A DNA stretch of 64,000 nt from Allacma fusca (GCA_947179485.1 OX359247.1:1331060-1395059); one strand, 5' to 3'. Counted from the first letter of the stretch, positions 30,939 through 43,371 are shown. Program-made: numbers and translations. The notes: generated from the letters alone by a model not told the origin.

Positions 30939-33004
30939 CTGATTTTGGAAATCGAGCGTCTCCTGCCTACGGACTTCTATTTATTCAACAGTTCAAAACG
31001 TCTAGATGTTGGACCACATCTAGCAAGAGACTAAACCTGGACAGAGCTATAAGTATCTACTTACACATGAATGATTCCCGACATTATAACTGGAGATTAT
31101 CAGGTGTATTACACACGTTTTAATTGTCCCAAAATGTGGTAAACAACATGTGACACCGAGTCTTGATACGTTTCTCTATTATCAAGATATAACCCTGCCT
31201 TCTGAATCTGGAATGGCATAACGGAGATATCTCCCACCCGTGTAACGTGTAAGTACGCGGGCCTATTTTTATTTGATGAGTTTATTGGAACTATAGATTG
31301 CCTTACTTTCCCATGTCAACACCTACGTAAGCATTATAATTATTAATATCTGGAATGTTCCTTTATTATATTTTTGTCATTCGACCTTGGAGTAATGTAG
31401 TGTCAAGCTAATCTCGCTAATAGATTACTCGCTTATTTGAGTATTGACATGATAGGGTATTTGCCGCAAACTTTTGCAACAACGAACTGCAAAAATGATA
31501 CAGATGAGTGACTTTCATGGGCTATTAGCTTCTGAAACGGCTCCTCGTGAAAGGAATAAAAGGTGTGGCTATTCTGCCAAGATAAGAATTTATTATAGTG
31601 AAGAGCCCTGGTAATTGCATTTGTTGTCTCTGTCAACATGGGTATGTGCAGAAGTTATGGTAACGAAAACAGTGTTTTAGTTGTTGTGGATTAGTCAGGA
31701 ATTTAAATGAATCGTTATCTTATGCGCACTGCGAAAGTAGCATACGAATTAAATAATTAATTGATAGTATAAACGGGGGTTGGGAGGGGGTAGGGTAAAT
31801 AAGTCAAAAATTTCGGACCTCCTTTAAGGTCGTTAACACGATTACTTACAAACTACTAATCCAATGTCACCCACACTTTCCACAGTTGTTCAGTACCTCG
31901 GATAAGTTCAATTTTGGTTGAAATCGGTTTTACGCATAGTTTAGGAGAAAAAAATCAAGTCGTGCATAAACACGATTACACATAATGAAATCGTCTGTAA
32001 ACTTTAGTTCAAAAAGGTTAAACATACTGCCCAGTCGGCAAAATATAACTTGGTAACATCGCCCAAATGTTTGATTTCAAACAGGAGAACAAAATTATCA
32101 AAACTGTTATCAAATTGTAAATTATAAAAAAAACTCATTATGAGGGTCCACAATGTCTTCTAAACTGTTGAAGTTAGAAATGCAAAACAAGAGCATTTTT
32201 AAGGGCAGCGCTATAGCGCCCCTTACACGTCTGCCTATGTACTTAATAGATAATTCAAGAACCCGTTATTAGATTTAGTTAAAACTTGGTACACATAGTC
32301 TCCGCAGACCTAAAGTTGGAATTGATTTGAATATAAACTTAGTCGGTCAAACCGTCTCGGAGTTATCGGGGTTTTCACGGTCAGTTATCCGATTTTGTTC
32401 AAACTAGCTATACTCACTCACAATCAGTGTCCATGCGCAATGCCTCTACTAATTACAAAATAATCTCACTTGATCAAACCCTTTGCTGTGTTTTTCGAAA
32501 ACTCAGTAAGACAGTATTCAAAATTGTTAAATCTCGGTACAATTATAGTCTGCAGGTATAAATCTTGGAAGAATTCATAGATAAACTTATTCGGTCAATA
32601 ATTTACAATGAAATATCCAGTGTGAAAATCTTAAATGTGGTCTACCATGCGTGTATTCTTCATCATTAAATTCAAAAAATGCTATGTGGAAGTAAATATT
32701 TCATGAGTCAGCTTATTATGCAGGATTCTGTTATTTTTAAAAGAGCCACCCGTGCAGGCAACTATTTTATGAAATACATTTATAGGACCCATCAGATACA
32801 CAATTGCAAGCAAAAAAAGTACACAATTTTTTTCCCGTAAATCCGAATAGGAAGGTCAAAAAACAGAGAAAACCAAAAAATCTACAATATAATTGAAATT
32901 ATCTGACTAGTTGCAGCACTCATGATTTTTTTCCCCATCGTGGAATCAAAATTTTGGATGTTTTAGAAAAATCACATGCACAGTTTTGAAACTCCGGGAT
33001 TATT
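30939..33004. other. Non-coding stretch upstream of the ABC transporter
   Basis: It contains the presumed promoter of the minus-strand transporter; no motif can be supported. From about 31850 to 32650 there are diverged, loosely repeated segments. For example 32274-32350 resembles 32532-32603, sharing a TTAAA..CTTGGTAC and CTTATTCGGTCAA pattern. This suggests an old tandem array. No gene was found. Confidence 0.4.
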
Positions 33005-33121
33005 TTTGACTGCCGGCACGTTCAAATCTGCACTTTTTTAAATATCTCAACTCAAGGGAAGCATAAGCACAACGTTATAAAATTTTGAAAAAGTGCACAT
33101 TTGAACGTGCCGGCAGTCAAA
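33005..33121. repeat. 117-bp hairpin-forming inverted repeat
   Basis: The arms begin TTTGACTGCCGGCACGTTCA on the left (33005-33038) and end with the complement on the right (33089-33121). Each is about 34 bp with one or two mismatches, and the loop is about 50 bp. It could be a small MITE or a structured RNA/DNA element. I could not define a target duplication. Confidence 0.75.
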
Positions 33122-34868
33122 TGGGGAGAAATCCGAAACGGGTAATTTATATACATAACTATGTCAGGCGTTGTGCACATTTTACGTTGCGATGTATGAC
33201 GCATGGATTTGTATGCGTATAGATATAGCCAGCATGCAAGCATTGTTGCTCGCTGTAGTGGCGAGGAGAGGAGGTCCCTGCCAACCTAATACAAGGGCAG
33301 CGCCTTCGACGTAAACATAAATCCCTATCACGCTCCATTCGATTGGCCGATAATTTTTCATGCGTTTCAGCGCGAAATAAAAGGATGTATGCATATGCAA
33401 TTATGCAATGTAAATATCTTGCAACATGATTACGAAATTGAAACTCGATGGTTCACTCACTCATTACAAATACAGAGTCAATCTATGGTTGACAAGTAAA
33501 CGATGGTTGACAGTCACTCTATGGTAACTAGCATAAGCCTATCGGAGGCAAGAGAGGCGTGCGTAACACACCTGCCCTTCATTGGTAAAGTATCAGCCTG
33601 GCTTGACTCGACAGTAAATCCCTATCAGGCTCCATTCCTTGGGAGAGATGCGCATCCACAGTTTCGTTACGTTACGTTACACTATTATGATAGGTTTTAA
33701 AATTGTCGTTAATTATCATTACATTACTAAATATCGTATGAAAAATTCAGCGTTACCGTTCCGTTACTACAAGACAACGGTAATACTCCAGCGTTAATTT
33801 TCGTTACCATTAAAAAATATAAAATAGCCGTTACTTTCCGTTATCGTTACTATTATTGCCCGCTCGTTATAAACTAAAATGTCAAACAACTAGTGTTGCC
33901 AGACGTACCTGGTATGCAGAAAATGTAGCGAAAAGGCAATTTACAGTTTCTGTGTAGTTCTTGATTCACCTGCAATGTGTAAAACACGCTTTGTACATGT
34001 ATGTTGGGAGAGAACAACAAATGCTGCTATGGAGTTTGGTTCGTTTGTTTAAAGTTGAGCATGAACCTTTATAGAACCAAAATTAATACAATCCGGAATA
34101 GCATTGAAGCGCTGAACAACAAACTTGTTATCTACATAAATCTTGGGGCGTAGCATCAAAAGAAACTGGTAAGTAAATAAATAATCGTGATCTTGTAGAC
34201 GCAGTTTAGTTTTAACTTAATTATTTGTAGTAAAACTTCAAAGAATACGTTAGCATTCTTAGCGTACCTAAATTTCATATTAGATTCAATTATGAGTATA
34301 TGCAATAGTTTTGAATCCCCGGGTATCAATAAGTTAACCATGTACTTAGTGGCTCCATTAAATAATTTATTCTTCAATGTGTTTTATACTCGAAGTGAAT
34401 GATAATCATTTAAAATGGAATTTTCAAGTGTGGGTATGCCTGGCATGTAAGGGCTATTTCATTGTTCACGAATCCAATGTGTTTCATACGAGATGAGGAT
34501 GGTAATAATTGATCGAATTTGCAATTAAAAGCTTCAAACTAGGTGAGATTAATAACAAGAAAAATGAGACCGAATGATATATCAGAAAGCTTTGGAAAAA
34601 ATTATTAACTTCACAAACATTCTCGCTATCTAAACAAATCGTTGGAGTAAAGAATACATTGGGAGTATAAATGAGAAGGCTTTGATTAAGAATTATTAGC
34701 TACAAAATTCTCTACTTGAACACATTGTTTGAGCATACAAAAAATTGGGACTTGTCTAGTTGTTGCCGTTGTTGCTATTTTAAAATTACGTCTCTCTTAG
34801 TTCGGCATCCGCATCGGAACAATGTCGTCCTCTTCGTCCGAGTCGTTTACCCAGATTACATTGTAAAC
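33122..34868. other. Non-coding stretch with GTTAC-rich tract
   Basis: Positions 33661-33860 are rich in GTTAC/CGTTAC words, similar in style to the subterminal arrays of the hAT-like elements, but no terminal repeats were found. Two diverged copies of AAATCCCTATCA-GCTCCATTC occur at 33320 and 33617. No gene was identified. Confidence 0.4.
34678..34790. repeat. Copy 1 of a diverged dispersed repeat
   Basis: The sequence starting AAGGCTTTGATTA and containing TTGAACACATTGTTTGAGCATAC resembles 37256-37365 (copy 2) over about 110 bp, with clear but imperfect identity and the same orientation. Origin unknown. Confidence 0.55.
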
Positions 34869-35502
34869 CTATTCGACTGGGTTCCGTATCAAAACTACAT
34901 CGTTAGGGTCCGTAGTTGGATTCTGAATTTCATCATCTGAAAATGTAAATATAAGTACTACGTGATTGTAATTAATTATCTGTATTTCTCAACTTTCCAT
35001 GGATGTACTTAACAACAAAAGAATACAGTTTGTTGTCTTTGAAGTTTGTTGTTAAATAGTAAAGTAAGGTTCGGTTTTGTTCCATGACACAAAGTACATG
35101 CAGGTACTTACCGTCTAGGTTTCCATTGTTTATGTAACTACATAAAACGCCTAGAGTTCTTCGAGTAGAGTCAACAACACGGGACAATATTGACTGGTAA
35201 TTGAATCGATCTATCTTGATTTCCTGGGCGATGTTCGAGATTAAAGACGCAATTAAACTCTTACACGCCCTCTTCACTGATACAAATAAAGGGCTTATCT
35301 CTGATGGTTCAGCGGAGGGTGGATATTGGCTCTCAAAAGAGTATAGAAGAACTTTTGTGTTTTCCAACTCGACTAAAATATCAGTTTTTAACCGGTTATC
35401 ATCTTGAAAACGGAAATAGGTTCTTTCAATACACCTAAAACGACATAATTGTAATGTGAGTTGGCTCATGAAATAGCTAATATTTTGAAACTCCATGGCC
35501 AA
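34869..35502 (-). CDS. Unrecognised two-exon gene
   Basis: I read exon 1 as 35112-35502 and exon 2 as 34869-34936, joined through a GTAAGT donor and a TTTTCAG acceptor in phase. This gives 152 residues ending in TAG. If the intron is retained, the frame simply continues to 34972. A second possible acceptor (TTTTAG, complement at 35437-35442) lies within exon 1, so a longer upstream exon structure is possible. The predicted protein is mostly helical, without transmembrane segments, and has an acidic, disordered C-terminus (DDEIQNPTTDPND). I recognise no domain. The clean splice sites and long uninterrupted frame support a real gene. Confidence 0.5.
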
Positions 35503-36387
35503 TTGATTACTGTGGAATAAATATTTTCCGCTCTACCACTGATACGCTGCTTGGAGTTTACTAATACCTTCAAGCTTGTTACCATACAAGCAAAGCAAAA
35601 TAATAAAACATCTTGGTTCCAAATCCCTTAAACATCAATGGTTGTTTATTTGTACACAATAGTAAGGTGGTTTTCAACGGTTTAGCAACCATCATAAACG
35701 CTTCCCGAATGCACCTATATATATAGAAAGCTATATAAAGCTGGTTCATCATTCATATCTCTAATACCTTGTGTTGATTTAAAGGAGAGAGGGTGTAACG
35801 GGAGTGTTACCTTCTGAGGAGGACTGCCTGCTAGTCTTTACATCTTCTGCACCGGTTGATCTTGTTATTAATTTTAAAATGGGTTGCGTCAAGTATTCGA
35901 ACCTAATCTCTATGGGATAATCGTTTCCCAAAGTTGGTTGAAATGTGGCAGTTAAGTAATTCGAATGTACTGTTAAAAATGTAAGTAAAGTTACACTTTA
36001 TTATATACTAACATAAAATCAGAAAGGTATTCCATTTGATATCCGCCTTTCCGTTTAAAAAAAAGTTTGTTATCACTTGGGACGGTAACAAAATATGATT
36101 TAAATACTATTTGATACAAACAAAGGGAAGAACGTTTCTGATAGCCCTGAAAATAGGGTATCCGTTCATTCGTAGGTCGTAGGTTATAGGAGAATATTAA
36201 TTGCCTAGGAAATAAATCAAGAAATATGTCATTTGGAACAATAAATGCTCTTGGCCATTTTGATCACTCTTAAGAAGAATATGTACTATTGATTGGTCTT
36301 GTCTTACGAACACATGTAGTGTGGGCTGGCTAGTTTAGAGTTTGGGGTTGAGCGTGACCCTAGCGTACTATTTTTATGGACTAACCC
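35503..36387. other. Intergenic stretch
   Basis: It holds a TATATAAAG word at about 35733-35742 (plus) that could be a TATA box, but no coding frame follows it. Otherwise it is featureless AT-rich sequence. Confidence 0.35.
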
Positions 36388-36470
36388 GCACGCATCAACA
36401 GTACCATGGCTGAAGTGGGGGAATGAGTCAAGATCTCATCATCACGATCGGCGGTCTCGTCCTCTTTTTC
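36388..36470 (+). repeat. Copy A of a duplicated segment
   Basis: The segment running from GCATCAACAGTACCATGGCTG to TCGTCCTCTTTTTCC is about 75 percent similar by eye to 37896-37982 (GCATCAAAAGCACCACTGCTG to CGTTGGGTTCTTCC). Both include GCGGTCTCGT. Similarity appears to continue weakly to a downstream GTTGAC-x-ATG. Confidence 0.6.
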
Positions 36471-36552
36471 CTCCAGAAGCTCTCACCCTCCCCACCTTTC
36501 TGAACATCACTGGAAGAGTTTACCCGTCAACTCTTACTGTCAACCCGTTGAC

Positions 36553-36750
36553 ATGGAAGAACCACCTCCAACCTACGATGACTACCTCAGGATTAATTCC
36601 TCGGGAGAGACCTCGTCAAGGTGGCTATCCGTACGAAAGGAATGTATTAAAAGAACCCGACAATTTTCCATCCAGGCTGTACACTCGTCTATTATTAACA
36701 CTGGAATTCAGTTCCATAAACAAATATACTTGGACGACCAGTTTGTATAA
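36553..36750 (+). CDS. Small ORF with PPPTYDDY motif, unrecognised
   Basis: The 65-codon frame starts at ATG just after copy A of a local duplication. It opens MEEPPPTYDDY, containing a PPxY WW-domain-binding motif, followed by a Ser/Arg/Lys-rich region. There is no signal peptide or domain. The equivalent place downstream of copy B (about 38030) also has an ATG and a short frame (MDAYPRV...). The pair may therefore be diverged duplicates of a small gene, or chance frames. A +1 overlapping frame is also open here. Confidence 0.3.
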   Translation: MEEPPPTYDDYLRINSSGETSSRWLSVRKECIKRTRQFSIQAVHSSIINTGIQFHKQIYLDDQFV

Positions 36751-37255
36751 TTATGTAGTGTTTGTGTTTTGTAATTGTAAAAATTAGTTTACTACCATAT
36801 GTTGTGATATGTTTACGGAATATTTCTCGCCGCACCAGGAGCTTGACTTTCCTGTACTAGGATCTTTGGGATTGGAATGTGATTTATGGTTTCATTTTTA
36901 AAGATGCTTATCGGTGCTGTTGATACGGACTACTGTGACATTCCTTCACTATTTTTATTTGATACTAAGTTTAATTTGTGTGATTAAATCACCCAAAGGT
37001 AAATAAATTCTTATGACGGATCGGTTTTTTATTTTAATGCTCTATGTCATTTGCTGTAACCTTCACAATTTGTTATTTTGCTCTTACTTTTTTCCTGGAT
37101 GGATCAACCTTAAGAGATAAAGCTGTGAGGATCAACTTGACAGCTTTAGATGCTGCGTAAAAGGTTGCAAGGAAGGAGCTTACTAGAATGAATACAGCAG
37201 TAATGCAATAATGTTGACAAAAGAGTCAATATTATTATCACATTTATCACATCAC

Positions 37256-37365
37256 GGGAAGGCTTTGATTACAAAATTATTACCTACAAAATGCTCTTTA
37301 CTTAAACATATGGTTTGAGTACACAATCAATTGGGAGTTGTGTACTTGTTTCTTTTAGGCTTAGT
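37256..37365. repeat. Copy 2 of the dispersed repeat at 34678
   Basis: AAGGCTTTGATTACAAAATT followed by a TTTGAGTACACAATCAATTGGGA stretch matches 34678-34790 in order with substitutions and small gaps. Confidence 0.55.
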
Positions 37366-37895
37366 TCAAAATGAGAGCGTGGAACGTTTTAATATTGATA
37401 AAACATATACTTGCTTGTTATTGCCTGCAAACGATTCTTAGATGTCAAAAGATTGTATTTAATTTAGCTTGTTAATAAAGTTATATTAATATATTGTTTA
37501 TTATTCATGTTTCTGTTACTTTGCTCTAATGGGTTTCTCTTGACATTGGTCACTGATGGTATTTTTAGGGTCTATTACTACAGTCACTGGTTTTTTAAAT
37601 ATCAAAGGCTTTGTATAACCAATATTGTAATGTCACGCAGGTAGTTTTAACAGAACGCATTCCTCTCATATGACTATTCTGAATTTACGGACATTTCTGA
37701 GTTGCTACGACCGTAAAGAAATATTAATTACTTAACATGATTGACATGACTTAACACAGCACATGCTGGTCGAGTTGCCGCTACGTGAGCAGGGAATGAT
37801 CGTGCTGGCAGCGGTCCCACAATTCCCACGGATGGTAACCATGATATCGTGACGTTTGAAATCTATGAAATTCAACTCCAAGAAACGCCAGACTA

Positions 37896-37982
37896 CCCTT
37901 CATGCATCAAAAGCACCACTGCTGAAGTGTGGGAATGTGTCAAGATCATGTCGTTTTGATCAGCGGTCTCGTTGGGTTCTTC
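37896..37982 (+). repeat. Copy B of the duplicated segment at 36388
   Basis: Paralogous to 36388-36470 as described there. It sits 1.5 kb downstream in the same orientation. Confidence 0.6.
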
Positions 37983-38049
37983 CAAACAAAATCCTACTCA
38001 CTTAATATAATTGCCAGTTGACTCCCATCATGGATGCATACCCTCGTGT

Positions 38050-39904
38050 GTTGTTTGATATTCAGAACATTCATCCAAATGTAAAGGACCACAGCCAGAG
38101 TCACAAATACGAATGTCTGGTTATTTGTAAAAACAAATCAATTTAATTGCAGGGACATAAGATGTTGTAATTTACCGCTCTGATGAAAATAAATTTTACA
38201 TGCGCATCACTGAAGGGCAATCAACAATATTTTCTTTTGAAATTTAAATCATACATTAAAAATCTCTAGTGCAAAAAAAACTTTCAAATTTTCAGTTGGA
38301 TGTGAAACTGAATTCTATGCTCAGTATTGTCTACATTGAAATTGCTTGCAGTTTGCAACTTCAAAATAACACAATTTCTCAGCAGAATAGAAATAGGATC
38401 ACCCAAATTCCTGTGAAATTGTCTGGAGCTAAAACAAATGTACGCAATCACAGGATGGGTCTAAAATTTAAAAGAAAAAACTTCTCTGATCAACATCTTT
38501 ATTATGCAGCCATAACAATAGGGCGTACATCCAGTTTATTGTACGTCATATACAGTTTGGAAAAATTGTTGCTACAATAATTTACTTATAAAATCATTAA
38601 CATATCATGTGGAGGTGTTTCACAATCTCTAATACCCAGTATGAAATTTGACAACCAAGCGCATTTATCTAACTAGTTGAATTAACTTGCTATCGACAAC
38701 ATTTAATTATTACTGTACCAGGACAAATAACTGCTGAAAGCAGTATTTTGTACATGGCTTTGCCACATCGACCCTTATGACTAATTCTTAGGACATCATA
38801 GTGGAACAGCAGTAATTCAAAATTCAAATATTAAACAACAACACGTCACATAACTCGTTTCAATATATAAAGTGACATAAATAATACACACATCAATGAA
38901 AATACTCACCAAGACATTTTCGACCGCTATTCCTGCGGAATTACCAGGAGATTCTTAAGTCAGCCACCGAAAATGAATTATTTTCCCTCGAATGAAAATG
39001 CACTTTCCTCGTGTTCATCATTTGATTGATGATTTTCTTAGTTCATCAGTCTAGAGTACTTGAAATTTCCTTGAAGCTAGGGCATGTAAACAATTAGTAG
39101 ATAAGGAACGATTGACGTTTTGAATTGGCTCACAACTCAGTCCCATCGTTTTAGCCCGTAACTGTAGATAAAAAGTAAGGTATATTAGCAACTAATTTTA
39201 AGTCTATAGTTCACTGCAGGTGCTGTAGTAGTCTAAAAATTAGAAACTTACAATGCCTTCACTCCTTTGTAATGCGTGCAGATACAAATCAATAGAAGGA
39301 TTAAGAGGATTTGAAATTTTGATCAAAAGTGGCGGATAACTCCTAGTAGAAATGGTTATCCCAGACAGCAGAGTCACGAAGTCATTCTGGTTGAGTAATT
39401 TTCCTTTGCACCATTTTTGACAGTATCTAGAAACGTCCACACCCAGAAGTACTTAGAAAGTATTTCCCCACATTGGGCCTGAAATGAGACATCGAGGAGT
39501 GATTTGCTTCTAGCAGTGAACAATATTAACAGCAAAAATACATATATAACTTTATTGCTGTATATTTCTTGCGTGTAAGATACCCAGACACGACCGTCGT
39601 GTTGGATTTAAATCCTTCCCCAAACCGTACTCGGATTAAACTATAATGCATCTGTCCACGAGTTCATTAAAGTGTCAGAAATTTTTGATATACTTTGCCA
39701 AGCCAAAGATAGATGGCGGAAGATGTACTTACTTAATACCAACAGCAAAACTCCATAGAAAATTTTTCCCTTTAAGGAAACAAACGAAATATATTTAAGT
39801 ATTCCAATTTGTCTTTAGAGAACGGCTGACAGGATTGACCTTAAAGGGTATCCCGAAATGAAGGGAGGTGGAAGGCCCCAGCCTTTGTCCCCAGTCGGCA
39901 GACC
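38050..39904. other. Non-coding stretch with unsupported short ORFs
   Basis: Frames of 103 codons (38269-38580, plus) and 66 codons (39240-39440, minus) are open. They show no domain, codon pattern or convincing start context. The minus one ends close to a GTAAGT-like donor (39247-39252) and could be an exon of an unrecognised gene. Confidence 0.3.
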
Positions 39905-40446
39905 CTAAAACCTAACTCCCTAATTACAACTCCCAAATCCTAACTCCCAACTCCCAAATCCTAACTCCCAACTCCCAAATCGTAACTCCCAACTCCCAAA
40001 TCGTAACTCCCAAATCGTAACTCCCAAATTCTAACTCCCAACTCCCAAATCCTAACTCCCAAATTCTAATTCCCAAATCGTAACTCCCAAATTCTAACTC
40101 CCAACTCCCAAATTGTAACTCCCAACTCCTAACTTTCAAATCCCAACTCTCAAATCCTAACTCCCGAATCCCAACTCCCAAATCCTAACTCCCAAATCGT
40201 AACTCCCAAATTCTAACTCCCAACTCCCAAATTGTAACTCCCAACTCCTAACTTTCAAATCCCAACTCTCAAATCCTAACTCCCTAATTACAACTCCCAA
40301 ATCCTAACTCCCAACTCCCAAATCCTAACACCCAACTCCCAAATCCTAACTCCCGAATCCTAACTGCCAAATTCTAACTCCCAAATTCTAACTCCCAAAA
40401 CCTAACTCCCAACCACTAACGCCTAACTCCCAAATCCTAACTCCCT
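39905..40446. repeat. G-rich minisatellite (CTAACTCCCAAATC-type units)
   Basis: More than 30 irregular copies of CTAACTCCCAAAT and AACTCCC words, with a higher-order pattern. For example, the run from 40076 to 40157 recurs almost unchanged at 40194-40280. The minus strand reads GGGAGTTGGGAGTTAGGATT, so runs of three G recur every 7-14 bases and G-quadruplexes could form. A minus-strand open frame across it (Trp-Glu-Leu repeats) is an artefact. Confidence 0.9.
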
Positions 40447-40929
40447 CCCTAGTTAATTTCGAAATGTACATTTACACAGCACAAAATATGTTGGAACGTA
40501 ACAATAGTCATTTGGAAGTTGATTACGTGCCATCAACATGCAGAAACGTTACCTCAAAATATTCGAAGGGTCAACATTTATCGTCTATTTCAACAGCATC
40601 GGTCGAATGATGCTTTATCAACCCTTACTTCCGCTGAAAACCTGTCAAAACTTTCCGTAGTATGATATTTTCTGATACTTCAATACATTGATATGGCTTC
40701 TTACTTTTGATGTTCTGATTTTTTACAATGCAATTACAAATATTACTATTTACAGCACTTCATTGTTCTTTAACAACCGCAGATACATCAAGACTACAGC
40801 TTTTTTTAGTTTTTCACTCTTAACTAAACACTTTACAAATACCACTTTTAGGCTAAAGTTCTTCTGATAATTACTACCTTGATTTTATTCAGCAATCACA
40901 TCAACTTCAAAAGGCATAAATTGTTAAAG

Positions 40930-41884
40930 CAGGGATGGAAAACCGAAAAATATGGTTTTGGTTAATACCTTAACGTTTCTGTCAGAATTATTTACGTTAA
41001 AGTTATGGTTTACGTTATCTGAAGATAGGGTTATTGGTAAAAACTGTTACGGCTTACTTGCTATTCTGTTAAACGGTTAAAAACAGTTTTCCAAAATTAC
41101 GGTTACAGCTTCCATGACATACCGTTAAACGGGTAAAAACGGTTATAAAAATAATGTTTTCTAGCTTTAATCAATGAAACATAAATTTATTGCCTATTTA
41201 ATGAAAAACAATTATAATAACTGCATACAAATGCATAAATGCCTCTCAGAATCCATTTACTCGAAGAAATGGAAGTTCATCTTTCAATCTCATTCTTCTG
41301 TCTGACAAAATGTAAGCTCGACACTTGTAACAATTAAAATTGTAGTAAATGTGTGGTGCAAAAGTTACCCGTGTTAGTGAATCGCAGCCTTTCACTAAAC
41401 ACGGGGCTTTATTTGTCTTCTACAAGATTGTATTGGAAATAGTCGGTCACTGCGCTCGCCTTTTTTCGTCCCATTGCTTTCGTTATTTGGTTTTGTTTCA
41501 TCAGATGAACACTAACAATGACTGTTTTTATGACAATGTTTCTATGCACTCCTATATACATATGTCATAAGGAGAGAACGTGTTAGAAGAATTAGTTCAA
41601 GTGAAATGAAATTGAAGCGTTTTACATGTCTCATTTGAGATCAGCCTAAAGCTTTACTGGAGCTTACAAGATGGCAATGCATGGGATTGATAAAAACGGA
41701 AAATAACGTTTATATTTTTGGTTATGGTTTACGTTTTTGGTTTTGCAAATCCAACCTTTGGGTTAGTTTTAGTTTAACGTTATTACATATTTTCCGTTTC
41801 GTTTTCGTTACTGTAAACCGTTTTCTCTAATTTTCCGATAATAACGTTATTCAATAACGTTATGAATAACGTTATCCATCCCTG
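40930..41884. mobile_element. hAT-like element with AACGTT/GGTTAAAC arrays
   Basis: The ends CAGGGATGGAAAAC (40930) and GTTATCCATCCCTG (to 41884) are inverted, with one mismatch. The 8-bp target duplication TGTTAAAG is intact at 40922-40929 and 41885-41892. The subterminal regions are rich in AACGGTTAAAAACGG words on the left and AATAACGTTAT words on the right. No transposase is recognised in the 0.95 kb. Confidence 0.87.
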
Positions 41885-42007
41885 TGTTAAAGTATAGTTA
41901 GCATAATCATAACTCAAACGTACTTGTACTAATTTAAAAATATCGAATTTATACCATATTTGTGCTAATTCCTGCATTTCTATAAGAATACCTCCAATAA
42001 TTTATAC

Positions 42008-42185
42008 GTATATATTCCCGAGATTTAGTCATACCTACAACCTACGTACATCACTTCCGGAACTTGTCCGTACGTACAGCCGACGTAATTCTTTGACGGA
42101 ATTGAATCATTCATGCAAACTAAAATGATATTATGCATGTTCAAATAGAAACCTGCAAGTTATTTACAATGCTCTTACTTTAAAA
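42008..42185. repeat. Partial copy of the 9359-10262 element family
   Basis: TACCTACAACCTACGTACATCACTTCC through AATTGAATCATTCATGC and TTATTTACAATGCTCTTA matches the order of 9570-9700 (TACCTACAACCAGCATACC, AATTGAATCATACCTGC, TTATTTACAATGCTCTTA). The terminal repeats are missing, so this is a truncated or decayed copy. Confidence 0.7.
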
Positions 42186-42385
42186 CAAGGATATGAAATC
42201 GGAAAAATATGAATTCGAATTAAAATTTTTAGTGGAAGAATTCCGATTAAAAATACCTATAGCGATAGTGAAAAATACGAATTCTAAAACGGATTTAAAT
42301 ATCCTCGAGTATTCGTTCATTTTGGATTCCGATTTGAATATTTATTTGAATACTTTTAGTATGCTGAAATTACAAAGAATATAAT

Positions 42386-42960
42386 TACGGAAAAAGTTCA
42401 ACCTTCGAGACATGATATCATCAATGTTTTGGGAAGCTTGTTTCCTCCGTAGGTCAATAAGTATAGATTTAAGACCTGAAAAAACACATTCAACTGATAT
42501 TTGAAATCCGAAATTACCAATTTTTTTGACCCATTTTAGTTACCTATACAAATGTTAGTATCAACAATTTAAATTACTTGAGTAATTAACTTGTAGGACA
42601 AACAATAGTTTTGAGCACAACCATTAAACACCTCTGCTCTACCTGTTCTGAACCTTAATAGCACTACTTTTACTGTGCATTAAATCGTTATTGCTGGTAT
42701 TTAAAATATTGTAAATTTTTAAATAGTGTGTACATATAAACTGGCGCTGACGCTTTCAAACTAACTTTATTTTTGTCTGATTTGTGTACCCATTTACACT
42801 GGTCTTTTACATTTCGGATTTTACCCTTAAAAAGCTTTAGAATTTACCCCTCGCAATAGCACGTCTTTGGAAAGTCATATTGAGTCACACAATAGTTTTA
42901 CATTCAAAGTCATATCAATACATTCGAACCCTCTGACCGGGAAGATAATCCTCCAAAAAT
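42386..42960. other. Presumed left flank or end of the Polinton
   Basis: No gene was identified. A Polinton left terminus is expected somewhere in or before this stretch. I could not match it to a right-hand inverted copy by eye. Confidence 0.3.
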
Positions 42961-43011
42961 GCATTGATCAGTGCAGCTGTTCAGCATCCCCATGCGGTTG
43001 TTTCATTTACA

Positions 43012-43371
43012 ATGACAACCATGCCGGACCAGGCAGTAACCCAAACTTGGTTTAGGGCAGCAAAGTGTACTATTCTGGAGTACAATGCTGACAATTGCTG
43101 GACGTTAATTGACGTTGAAATTCTCTCAAAAGCCTGCATATGTCACAACGAGTGTAACGAACTTGATCATATATTTGATCAGAGAGTCCCAGTAGCTGGG
43201 GAAAGTGTTGCTATTTACAGTTTTAACTTACATTCCGCTCACCGCCTCTTTCCCGTTTGTTTCAGTTCAAGGAGATGTGTGCGAATTAAAAAGTGCAATT
43301 GTTTGCTGATTGTGAGTGCAAAGCCGTTGAGTAGCTCATTTCAACGTAGTGTCTTATTGCGCCCCTATTGA
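43012..43371 (+). CDS. Unrecognised ORF directly upstream of the helicase
   Basis: From the first ATG, 119 codons stay open and end 3 bases before the helicase ATG; the frame is open further upstream to 42964 without an ATG. It has several Cys residues in the middle (CICHNEC) and no recognisable domain. Close packing against the helicase suggests an element gene or an upstream exon, but a chance frame is not excluded. Confidence 0.35.
   Translation: MTTMPDQAVTQTWFRAAKCTILEYNADNCWTLIDVEILSKACICHNECNELDHIFDQRVPVAGESVAIYSFNLHSAHRLFPVCFSSRRCVRIKKCNCLLIVSAKPLSSSFQRSVLLRPY

Noticed and set aside
39924-40181. Trp-Glu-Leu-rich minus-strand ORF that could look like a repeat protein
   Set aside because: It is the translation of a non-coding minisatellite with irregular unit length.
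39905-40446. Possible interstitial telomere (TTAGG) array
   Set aside because: TTAGG words occur only scattered among other G-rich words, and there is no uninterrupted TTAGG run.
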